Of a stretch of 9,967 bases of DNA, positions 1 through 6,607 are shown one piece after another (the first letter of the stretch is position 1; every line of letters begins with the position of its first letter). The DNA is from Planctomycetes bacterium RIFCSPHIGHO2_12_FULL_52_36 (GTDB taxonomy: Bacteria; Planctomycetota; Brocadiia; Brocadiales; Bathyanammoxibiaceae). A model generated the notes under the pieces. It did not search any database and was not told where the DNA came from. It was given only the letters and a program-made list of their open reading frames with translations. Position numbers and translations under genes: made by a program. The stretch covers positions 1 through 9,967 of the forward strand of contig MHYW01000014.1 in NCBI GenBank assembly GCA_001828545.1, read 5' to 3'.

Positions 1-3000
1 CTTTTTGGGCCTGTGGGGCCTCAAAAGTTGCCACCTTTTTACCGTGTGGTAGATAATAGGAATTACAAAGAGGGTCACAAGCGTGGAGGTAAAAGAACCG
101 CCGATTATGGGCACAGCAAGGGGCCTCATTATCTCTGCCCCTGAACCGGTGGCCCAGAGCATGGGTAAGAGGCCAAAGATGGTGGTAGATATCGTTAAGA
201 GTTTGGGCCTTAGCCTTAAGACTGCCCCCTCCAATATGGCATCCGTAATCTGGGCCTCTTCCTTTATGTTCTCCTCGCCCCTCTTTTCAAAGGATTCTTT
301 CAGAAAGGCCACCATGAGAATCCCGGTAGAGGTGGCCATACCAAAGAGGGCAATGTAGCCCACCCAGACGGCCACACTGAAGTTGTAACCCCAGATAAAC
401 TGGAATAACATCCCGCCCGTCAGGGCAGTAGGTACCGTCAGCATTATTATTATCGCATCCACGAAAGACGTATAGGTAATGTAAAGGACTAAGAACATGA
501 TGACAATTACAATGGGTACCAGGAACTGGAGGGTCTTTTTGGCCCGCATCTGGTGTTCGTATTGCCCGCTCCACTGTATAAAATAACCAGGCGGGAGTTT
601 TATCCTCTGAGGGATTACCTCTGCGGCCTCTTCCACCACGCCTATGACATCCCGGCCCCTTACGTTAAAGAGGACATAGGCAACAAGGAGTCCGTTCTCG
701 CCCCTTATCATGCTGGGGCCAGGGACCACCCTGATATCTGCCAGTTGATAGAGTGGTATCTGGGCCCCCGTAGCGGTAGGCACCAAAACCCTCTGTATCT
801 TATCCACAGCCTCCCTCAGTTCCCTGGCATAACGCACCCTTACCGGGAATCGCTGTCGGCCTTCTACTGTTGTCGTGATGGTCTTACCCCCCATTGCCAT
901 CTCTATAACGTCGTGTACATCCCCGATATTTATCCCATATCTGGCCACCTGCCTGCGGTCTATGTCAATCTCCAGATAATTTTCCCCAATCAACTTGTCA
1001 GGGTAGATATCCACTGCCCCCCTGACGGTCCTGAGGACATCCGCCACCTGCTGGGCCAGGTCTACCACGGTCTTCTGGTCACCACCGTATATCTTCGCCC
1101 CTACCTGGGTCCTTATCCCCGTTGAGACCATGTCAATGCGGTTTATTATGGGTTGGGTCCATATGTTAGACCAGCCCGGTACCTTCACTACGGAATCCAG
1201 TTCCATCAGGATTTTCTCCTTGGTCATCCCCTTCCGCCACTCTTTTTTAGGCTTAAGGTTTATTATGGACTCCGCCATCTCTATAGGGGCAGGGTCTGTG
1301 GGGGTGTCTGCCCTCCCTGCCTTTCCCACTACCGTCTCCACCTCCGGGACGGTCATTATAAGTGCACTCCTCTTCTTGAGGTCATCCACCACACGGGTTA
1401 TAGAGGCGCTGGGCAGGGTGACAGGCATGTCCAGGATAGTGCCCTCATCTAAAGGGGGCATAAATTCCCTCCCTATCATGGGGAATAGTACCCCCGCGGC
1501 CACCACCAGGGCTATAGTAAGACCCAATGGTATCCACTTGAAACGCAGTGCCCACTTCAGGCCAGCCATGTATATCCTCACCAGGAACCTCACTATGGGG
1601 TTCTCCTCCTCACTCAGGAGCCTGCCCTTCAAGAAGAAGGTGGCCAGGGCAGGTACCAGGGTTATGGCCAGTACGGCGGTACCTACCATAGCCAGGCTCT
1701 TAGTGAAGGCCAGGGGCCAGAAGAGCTTGCCTTCTATCCCCCTGAGGGCAAAGACTGGGATGAAGGATAGAATCATGATTACTACCGAGAAAAATATGGG
1801 CGGCCCTACTACCCTGGAAGACTCCAGGACTACGTCCCTGATGTCCCCCTTTACCCTGGCCTTTGGCCCATACTTGTTGGTCAGGTTCCTGAAGGCATTC
1901 TCAGTAATGACTATCCCCGCATCCATCAGGTCTCCCAAAGCAATGGCAATGCCGGAGAGGGACATGATGTTAGAAGTTATGTGCAAAGGGTACATAATCA
2001 TAAAAGAGATGAGGATGGCCAGGGGCAGGGTAAGGATTATGAGCAGTGCGCTGGGGAAATGGGCGAGGAAGATACCCACTACTATAAGGGTAATGATAGA
2101 CTCCTCAACGAGGGTCTCTTTCAGGGTACCAATTGCCCTGTGAATCAGGGGGGTGCGGTCGTAGAAGGGCACTATCCTGACCCCTGGGGGGAGGCCTGGT
2201 TCAATCTCCTTAATCTTCTTTTTTATGCTTTTGGTTACATTAACAGTATCCTCCCCGTACCTCATGAGTACCACTCCCCCTGTGACGTCGCTACCGTTCT
2301 TTTCCAGGACGCCCCTGCGGAGGGAAGGCCCTATCTGTACCGTGGCCACGTTCTTTACGTATATGGGTACCCCATTGTGCGAGCCGACAACTATATTCTC
2401 TATGTCCTCCAGACCCTCAATCCAGCCCAATCCCCTCACCAGGTACTCCATGTCGCTGGCCTCCACCACCCTGGCCCCCACGGTCTTATTGCTGGCCTGG
2501 ACGTTCTCAAAGATCCCCCTGAGCGGGACGTTGTAGGCCAGGAGCTTGTTTGGGTCTACGTCTATCTGATACTCCTTGATAAAACCCCCGATGCTGGCCA
2601 CGTCGGCCACTCCGGGGGTGGACTTCAATTGATACCGCACGAACCAGTCCTGGACGGCCCGCAGTTCCCCCAGGTCGTAACCCTCACCCTCTACCGTGTA
2701 CCAGAATATCTGCCCTATCGCAGTAGCATCAGGGGCAAGGTAGGGTACTACGTCAGGGGGTAAAAAGGTGGAGGCCAGGTTCAACCTCTCTATTATCCTC
2801 TCCCTGCAAAAGTAATAACCATACCTTTCGTCAAAAATTATGAAGACCATAGAAAAGCCGAAGTCGGAGATAGACCGTACCGCCTTCACCCCTGCCAGGC
2901 CCGAGAGGTTCACGCTCAAGGGATAAGTAATCTGGTCTTCCACGTCCTGGGGACTCCTTCCCAGCCAGTCCGTAAAGATAATCTGCTGGTTCTCGCTCAA

Positions 3001-3123
3001 ATCAGGTATGGCGTCCACGGGGGTGTTATATAAACAATAGACCCCCCAGACCATGGCCAGGGCGAAGAAGATAATGGTCATAAAGCGGTTCTTTATGCAG
3101 AACTCTATTATGGCAACTACCAT
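1..3123 (-). CDS. cusA: CusA/CzcA-family RND heavy-metal efflux pump, probably Cu(I)/Ag(I); C-terminus cut by window edge
   Basis: Inner-membrane, proton-driven pump of the heavy-metal RND family, the motor of a tripartite Cu/Ag exporter. The minus-strand frame is open from ATG at 3123 to base 1 (1041 codons, no stop). Family length is about 1040-1050 residues, so only the tail is missing. The N-terminus is a first membrane helix (MVVAIIEFCIKNRFMTIIFF) followed by NTPVDAIPDLSENQ. Three methionines at residues 566 (DMPVTLP), 616 (IEMAES) and 665 (RIDMVSTG) have the same 50/49 spacing as the Cu-binding triad of E. coli CusA (573/623/672), which favours Cu(I)/Ag(I) over Zn/Co/Ni. In TM4, D401 matches the proton-relay Asp (E. 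coli D405), and K974 in RPKLLT fits K984. The third relay position (E939) appears to be Ser932. The start overlaps the cusB stop by 7 bases (3117-3123), with AGAAGGG just upstream, suggesting translational coupling. The Cu/Ag specificity is inferred from motifs. Confidence 0.95.
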   Translation of the reverse strand, partial: MVVAIIEFCIKNRFMTIIFFALAMVWGVYCLYNTPVDAIPDLSENQQIIFTDWLGRSPQDVEDQITYPLSVNLSGLAGVKAVRSISDFGFSMVFIIFDERYGYYFCRERIIERLNLASTFLPPDVVPYLAPDATAIGQIFWYTVEGEGYDLGELRAVQDWFVRYQLKSTPGVADVASIGGFIKEYQIDVDPNKLLAYNVPLRGIFENVQASNKTVGARVVEASDMEYLVRGLGWIEGLEDIENIVVGSHNGVPIYVKNVATVQIGPSLRRGVLEKNGSDVTGGVVLMRYGEDTVNVTKSIKKKIKEIEPGLPPGVRIVPFYDRTPLIHRAIGTLKETLVEESIITLIVVGIFLAHFPSALLIILTLPLAILISFMIMYPLHITSNIMSLSGIAIALGDLMDAGIVITENAFRNLTNKYGPKARVKGDIRDVVLESSRVVGPPIFFSVVIMILSFIPVFALRGIEGKLFWPLAFTKSLAMVGTAVLAITLVPALATFFLKGRLLSEEENPIVRFLVRIYMAGLKWALRFKWIPLGLTIALVVAAGVLFPMIGREFMPPLDEGTILDMPVTLPSASITRVVDDLKKRSALIMTVPEVETVVGKAGRADTPTDPAPIEMAESIINLKPKKEWRKGMTKEKILMELDSVVKVPGWSNIWTQPIINRIDMVSTGIRTQVGAKIYGGDQKTVVDLAQQVADVLRTVRGAVDIYPDKLIGENYLEIDIDRRQVARYGINIGDVHDVIEMAMGGKTITTTVEGRQRFPVRVRYARELREAVDKIQRVLVPTATGAQIPLYQLADIRVVPGPSMIRGENGLLVAYVLFNVRGRDVIGVVEEAAEVIPQRIKLPPGYFIQWSGQYEHQMRAKKTLQFLVPIVIVIMFLVLYITYTSFVDAIIIMLTVPTALTGGMLFQFIWGYNFSVAVWVGYIALFGMATSTGILMVAFLKESFEKRGEENIKEEAQITDAILEGAVLRLRPKLLTISTTIFGLLPMLWATGSGAEIMRPLAVPIIGGSFTSTLVTLFVIPIIYHTVKRWQLLRPHRPKK

Positions 3124-5003
3124 GGGCCCTTCTTCAACATTTTAAGAAATTTGTCAGGGTCTTTTTTGAACTTGCGTTTGCACTCGTCACAGCAGAAATA
3201 GTAGGTCTTCCCCTGGTATCTGTAGGTTACGGCCTTATCCTTTTCCAGGGACATACTGCACACCAAATCTGTAGTAGCAGTCTCCTTGTACACCCAGACC
3301 CTTGCCGAGAAGAGCCCGGGGTTGGACTGGAAGTGGGCCAGGCACTCCTTAGAGCAGAAATAGTATAAGTCTTCCCCATATTTCAGGCTAAGGGCTTCAG
3401 CCACCTTCACGTCCATACCGCAGACCGGGTCTATCGCCTCTCCTTCAGCAGGCATCCTTATCGGGAATGGAACTTCTTCTCCCACGGGCGGGGCCTTCTC
3501 CGCTATTGTAGGGGCAGGTTTCAAACCTGCCCCCGTCTCTTTCTCTGGGGGTGGCAACTTTTCGGCTGGCGTACCGTGTATATGGGGTGGAGCTCCCTCT
3601 GTCGGCCCCCCCGTTGCCCCATAATACTGGGCGGACACCCCAGGCCCCAATTTAGTCTCGGCATCTATGAGAAATGCCCCGGCCGAGGCCACCCTCTCCC
3701 CTTCCCTTAGCCCTTCTAGTACCTGGACGTAGCCCTCTGCCTCAAAGCCGGTCTTTATCTCCCTGGCCACAAAGAGGTTCTCCTCCCTCTCCACATAAAC
3801 AATCTTCCTCAGGCCAGTATCCAGGACTGCAGAGCGGGGGATGGCCAGTACCCCCTGGGGCTTCTCCACCAGTGGCATACCACCGCATTTCTCGCATACA
3901 CCCGGTTTATCAGAGACCACCTCAGGGTGCATCTGGCAATAGTACGTAATCTCTCCCACCTCTAAGGGGATTCTTATTGTGGCATTCACGAACATCAATG
4001 GCTTTAGTTTCAATTCCGGGTTAGGGACGTCCACCCTGACCTTCACACTGCGGGTCTGCTCATTGAGGAAGGGGTCTATAAAAGAGACCATCCCGATAAA
4101 GGCCTGTCCTGGGTAAGTAGGGCTGGTAATCTCCACCTTCTGGCCCAGCTTTACCAGGGCCATCTCAAATTCATAGACGTCGGCCATCATCCACAGGTTA
4201 GAGAGGTCCGCAATGGTATACATCTGGGCGCCTTCCATGACGTACTGGCCCACAAGGACGTCCTTTTTTATCACCGTGCCGGTGATGGGAGAGTGAACCG
4301 CCATGTGGGTCTTTACCTCATGTGTCCTGGTAAGTTCCTCTACCTGTTCTTCCGTAATACCCCATAGGAGGAGCCTCTCCCTGCTGGCCCTGAGGAGGGA
4401 TTCTGCCCCTCTGACTATCTCCGGGGTAGTACTCTCCTCCATCCTCTTCACCGTCTCCAGGGCGAGGAGGTACTCCTTCTGTGTGGAGACCAGGTCAGGG
4501 CTATAAATCCATACCAGCGGTGCACCCTGCTCCACCTCGGTGCCAGTGAAGTCTACGAAGAGCTTATCCACCCTGCCCATTATCCTGGCCGTGGCATAGG
4601 CGAGCTTCCTCTCGTCATAGGTCATCCGGCCTACCGTGTATATCTCCTTGGTGAGACTCTTGTAGGCGGCGGGTTCTTTCCTCACCCCGGCCAGTTTTAC
4701 CTGCCATGGACTGAACTGGACAATAGATACCTCAGGTCCGGCCTCGGCGGGGGCCTTTACTGCCCCTTTAGACCTCTTGGACAGTGGCATCCCGCATATA
4801 GGACACTTACCAGGTTTGTCCGATACCACCTGGGGGTGCATGGGACAGAAATACTCAACCTCCTCCTCAGGGCCTGCCCACAGACTCTCTAATCCCCATG
4901 TCTGTGGTGAGCGGAGCGAAGCCATCTGCGGATAGCCCAGAAAAGCTGGAGGGATAAGGATTAGCCACGCTGTCCATACGTATCTCAAAATCCTGCAAGA
5001 CAT
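3117..5003 (-). CDS. cusB: CusB-like periplasmic adaptor with two HMBD and two YHS metal-binding modules
   Basis: Membrane-fusion protein linking the RND pump to the outer-membrane channel; 628 residues, far longer than classical adaptors (about 400). In order: a hydrophobic export signal (about 5-25); a first heavy-metal binding domain (51-74, YFCPMHPQVV...CPICGMPL); the adaptor core (about 90-350, with VDKLFVDFTGTEVEQG and the barrel-sandwich motif SPITGTVIKKDVLVGQYV at 238-255); a second heavy-metal binding domain (354-378, YYCQMHPEVV...CEKCGGMPL) set inside the core; the membrane-proximal part (about 383-455, IPRSAVLDTG); a Pro/Gly-rich linker (460-523); and two YHS domains (524-563, DPVCGM...YYFCSKEC; 578-620, DLVCSM...YYFCCDEC). 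The linker stretch GAGLKPAPT is encoded by a perfect palindrome at 3511-3533. The gene lies 79 bases after the TolC gene and overlaps the pump gene. Adaptor identity is firm; that all four modules bind Cu/Ag is inference. Confidence 0.94.
   Translation of the reverse strand: MSCRILRYVWTAWLILIPPAFLGYPQMASLRSPQTWGLESLWAGPEEEVEYFCPMHPQVVSDKPGKCPICGMPLSKRSKGAVKAPAEAGPEVSIVQFSPWQVKLAGVRKEPAAYKSLTKEIYTVGRMTYDERKLAYATARIMGRVDKLFVDFTGTEVEQGAPLVWIYSPDLVSTQKEYLLALETVKRMEESTTPEIVRGAESLLRASRERLLLWGITEEQVEELTRTHEVKTHMAVHSPITGTVIKKDVLVGQYVMEGAQMYTIADLSNLWMMADVYEFEMALVKLGQKVEITSPTYPGQAFIGMVSFIDPFLNEQTRSVKVRVDVPNPELKLKPLMFVNATIRIPLEVGEITYYCQMHPEVVSDKPGVCEKCGGMPLVEKPQGVLAIPRSAVLDTGLRKIVYVEREENLFVAREIKTGFEAEGYVQVLEGLREGERVASAGAFLIDAETKLGPGVSAQYYGATGGPTEGAPPHIHGTPAEKLPPPEKETGAGLKPAPTIAEKAPPVGEEVPFPIRMPAEGEAIDPVCGMDVKVAEALSLKYGEDLYYFCSKECLAHFQSNPGLFSARVWVYKETATTDLVCSMSLEKDKAVTYRYQGKTYYFCCDECKRKFKKDPDKFLKMLKKGPW
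3511..3533. repeat. Palindrome GGGGCAGGTTT-C-AAACCTGCCCC inside cusB
   Basis: Perfect 11-base arms around one base. It is read in frame as GAGLKPAPT (residues 491-499) in the flexible linker between the adaptor core and the YHS domains, where an insertion would be tolerated. It is flanked by GTA on the left, as in the palindrome at 7807-7834. Confidence 0.88.
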
Positions 5004-5026
5004 CTGTGCCGCCTTCCTTCCGTTTC

Positions 5027-5046
5027 CCGCAGGCTAAAGCCTGCGG
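5027..5046. repeat. Palindrome CCGCAGGCT-AA-AGCCTGCGG between the TolC gene and cusB
   Basis: Perfect 9-base arms around AA, in the 79-base gap. No U-run follows on the transcript strand (GGAAACGG comes next), so it is more likely an interspersed repeat or mRNA-stability hairpin than a terminator. It lies 24 bases upstream of the cusB ATG. Confidence 0.8.
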
Positions 5047-5052
5047 CTACTT

Positions 5053-5084
5053 AAACTTTTGAACCTTTGAACCCTTAAACCCTT
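5053..5084 (-). repeat. Degenerate 8-base tandem repeat (4 units) after the TolC gene
   Basis: On the minus strand four consecutive octamers read AAGGGTTT, AAGGGTTC, AAAGGTTC, AAAAGTTT, starting at the TAA stop of the TolC gene. They fill the gap before the palindrome at 5027-5046. No function is evident. Confidence 0.7.
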
Positions 5085-6357
5085 ATTTTTGCTCCGGTGT
5101 GAGGGACATGCCCACCGCCCTCTCCAGCTCCGCCAGGCCAGCCTCAAATTCCACTGCGGCCATGTGATACTGGATGCGTGCACTCAAGAGCGTCCTCTCA
5201 CTATCTAAAAGGGTAAGAAAATCTATCTTCTCCGTCTCATACTCTACGAGGGCCGCCTTAAGGGACTGTTCGGCCAGGGGGATGACGCTGTCTGAGTATA
5301 TCGTGGTCGTACTCCGGGCATTGATGGTCTTCGTCCAGGTGTCCTTCACCTCAAAGAGGACGGCATTTTTTACGGCCAGATACTCCGCCTCTGCGGCCTG
5401 GAGGGTCTGCCTGGCCTCCCTTACCCTGGCCCGATTTTTACCCCACAGCCAGGGGACGTTGAAGGCTATCTTAGACGACCACATGTCGGCCATAGTGTCG
5501 GTCTGCATGTACATCACCTCAAACTCCGGGTCAGGGAAGTAGAGGTCCTTCTTGGCCAAATCCAGGGTAGATTTATCCCTCTTCCTGGCAAAATCAAACT
5601 TCTGGAGTTCCGGCCTCTGCTTCATTGCAACCTCCTCAAGTTCCACCAGGTCCAGAGAAAGCGGGTATATGCTGAAGTCCTCCGGTCTCCCCAGGGGTGC
5701 CTCCGGGTCTCTATTGAGGATGGTGTTTATCCGGGTCTCCAGGGCCTTCTTGTCCCTCTCCAGTACCTCTAAATCCCTTATAATCCTGGCAATCTCCACC
5801 TGGGCGGCCAGGACGTCCCTCTGGGGGGCACGACCTACCTTGTAGCGGGTCTCCGCTACGGCGGCAAACCTCCCCAAGAGGTCTTTGACCTCCTCATTGA
5901 TGTCTATGACGTAGTAGAGGTGGCGGAGTTGATAATAGGCACCTTTGACTCTGGCCAGCATCTCCAGCACCTGCTGTTCCCAGTCCTTCTTGGCGATGTT
6001 AGAGTCTCCTTCCGCAATCTTGCCCCTCAGGCGGAGCTTCCCGGGGAAGGGTACCTTCTGGGAGACCACCCCCCTGCGCTCCGCACGGTCCCAGTCAGGG
6101 GTAACCCTTACGGGAGATTCCACGTTCCAGGTATGGAAGTTGACCATGGGGTCGTCCAGAGACGTGGCCCTGGCAATGGCCTCCTGGCTTGCCTCCCAAC
6201 GGTTAAGGAATACCTGGATGTTCGGGTTATTCTTCAGGGTCTCATCTATCACCCATTGGAGACGCAAGGTCTTCGGTCCGCCCGGGGCGGATTCTGCCCA
6301 GGCCAGGCCCGTACACCCGAACATCCACACAAAGAAAATCATTAACGACTTCTTCAT
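5083..6357 (-). CDS. TolC-family outer-membrane efflux channel (CusC/CzcC-like)
   Basis: Outer-membrane component expected to complete the tripartite metal exporter with the adaptor and pump encoded just downstream. The protein has 424 residues, usual for metal-type OEP proteins. A signal peptide (MKKSLMIFFVWMFGCTGLAWA) probably ends at AWA-ES near residue 21. Two homologous coiled-coil halves follow: one about 30-215, with the typical RYKVGRAPQRDVLAAQ segment at 171-186, and one about 235-420, with YETEKIDFLTLLDSERTLLSA around 373-393. The long Ala/Glu/Arg/Leu-rich helices fit the periplasmic barrel. E. coli CusC is a lipoprotein; Cys15 here sits in MFGC, a poor lipobox, so I favour ordinary signal-peptidase cleavage. 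GGAGG at 6364-6368 lies 6 bases before the ATG and supports the start. The gene follows a 250-base repeat-rich gap after the YHS gene. I cannot assign a symbol beyond the family; CusC-like is inferred from context. Confidence 0.93.
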   Translation of the reverse strand: MKKSLMIFFVWMFGCTGLAWAESAPGGPKTLRLQWVIDETLKNNPNIQVFLNRWEASQEAIARATSLDDPMVNFHTWNVESPVRVTPDWDRAERRGVVSQKVPFPGKLRLRGKIAEGDSNIAKKDWEQQVLEMLARVKGAYYQLRHLYYVIDINEEVKDLLGRFAAVAETRYKVGRAPQRDVLAAQVEIARIIRDLEVLERDKKALETRINTILNRDPEAPLGRPEDFSIYPLSLDLVELEEVAMKQRPELQKFDFARKRDKSTLDLAKKDLYFPDPEFEVMYMQTDTMADMWSSKIAFNVPWLWGKNRARVREARQTLQAAEAEYLAVKNAVLFEVKDTWTKTINARSTTTIYSDSVIPLAEQSLKAALVEYETEKIDFLTLLDSERTLLSARIQYHMAAVEFEAGLAELERAVGMSLTPEQK

Positions 6358-6363
6358 CTCTTT

Positions 6364-6368
6364 CCTCC
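6364..6368 (-). promoter_or_regulatory. Ribosome binding site of the TolC-family gene
   Basis: GGAGG on the minus strand, 6 bases upstream of ATG 6357-6355. It is the only good site near this start and fixes the N-terminus at the signal peptide. It lies 10 bases downstream of the 3' foot of the long imperfect hairpin at 6379-6506, so folding of that hairpin could affect access to it. Confidence 0.7.
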
Positions 6369-6378
6369 GTCACTAATA

Positions 6379-6506
6379 GGGACCAGGGGCTGGGGATTAG
6401 GGGCCAGGGACCAGGGGACAGGGGACAGGGGACAGGAATTGTAAAATACTTAATAATACCTACCCCTGGCCCCTGACCCCGGACCTCTGTTCCCTGACCC
6501 CTGTCC
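6379..6506. repeat. Long imperfect inverted repeat: G-rich arm 6379-6436, AT-rich loop, C-rich arm 6461-6506
   Basis: This fills most of the gap between the YHS gene and the TolC gene. The plus strand holds degenerate GGGG-N2-4 units: AGGGGCTGGGGATTAGGGG near 6386, then three perfect GGGGACA heptamers at 6414-6434. After an AT-rich loop (6437-6460) comes a C-rich tract built of CCCCTGRC/CCCTGTCC units. In the mRNA (minus strand) the G-rich 5' arm and the C-rich 3' arm can pair over about 45 positions with scattered mismatches. Four or more closely spaced runs of 3-4 G occur on the plus strand at 6386-6434, and on the transcript at 6506-6461, giving quadruplex potential on both. A related copy in inverted orientation, CCTGGCCCCTAATCCC, lies at 7051-7066. 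No T-run follows, so it is not a classical terminator. Confidence 0.8.
6414..6436 (+). repeat. Tandem GGGGACA heptamer repeat (3 copies plus GG)
   Basis: Three exact consecutive GGGGACA units (6414-6420, 6421-6427, 6428-6434) followed by GG. They form the 3' part of the G-rich arm and pair well with the start of the C-rich arm at 6461. Such tracts expand by slippage, which may explain how the larger degenerate array arose. Confidence 0.85.
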
Positions 6507-6510
6507 AATG

Positions 6511-6583
6511 CCTACATGGGTTTATTGCATAACGGACAAGTGGCCATCTCTGCCCCGCACTTACTGCAGGTATGGACGTCCAT
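6511..6583. repeat. Direct repeat, copy A (73 bp, 71/73 identical to 7089-7161)
   Basis: Offset from copy B is 578 bases. The two mismatches against copy B are near 6554 (C for T) and 6577 (C for T). Both copies are flanked on the low-coordinate side by CCCTG/TGTCC-type tracts (6492-6506 and 7062-7077), so the duplicated unit may have included, or been mobilised by, the repeat tract. Confidence 0.9.
6512..6583 (-). pseudogene. Duplicated 3' fragment of the neighbouring Cys-rich gene (23 codons, ATG to TAG)
   Basis: Read on the minus strand from ATG 6583, this encodes MDVHTCSKCGAEMATCPLCNKPM and then TAG, with two CxxC pairs. It matches the last 23 residues of the Cys-rich protein encoded at 7090-7782 except for I to V and T to A. 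At DNA level, 6511-6583 equals 7089-7161 in 71 of 73 bases. It is in frame with the upstream YHS gene: after the YHS stop (TAG, 6610-6608) eight sense codons (QKRTTGIY) lead straight into this fragment. It could be a decayed C-terminal extension of the YHS protein, an incomplete gene duplication, or a translated microprotein. Upstream AGGGA is only a weak ribosome site. I favour a remnant; identity of the fragment is certain, expression is not. Confidence 0.7.
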
Positions 6584-6607
6584 ATATATCCCTGTTGTCC
6601 GTTTCTG

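Noticed and set aside
553..1125. 190-codon open frame on the plus strand
   Set aside because: Antisense shadow of the pump gene; no ribosome site or domain.
1130..2143. 337-codon open frame on the plus strand
   Set aside because: It lies fully antisense to the pump gene, whose frame is unbroken and has RND motifs; the plus-strand translation has low-complexity Ser/Arg/Met composition and no recognisable domain.
1981..2763. 260-codon open frame on the plus strand
   Set aside because: Antisense shadow of the pump gene; Gly/Tyr/His-rich translation with no family resemblance.
5027..5046. Rho-independent terminator between the TolC gene and cusB
   Set aside because: Good hairpin but no U-run on the transcript strand, and the downstream genes belong to the same efflux complex.
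6437..6460. Promoter in the AT-rich loop (TACAAT as -10)
   Set aside because: No acceptable -35 at 16-18 bases; the upstream sequence is the G-rich repeat arm.
6379..6506. CRISPR array
   Set aside because: Units are 7-15 bases, contiguous and degenerate, with no spacers and no cas genes.
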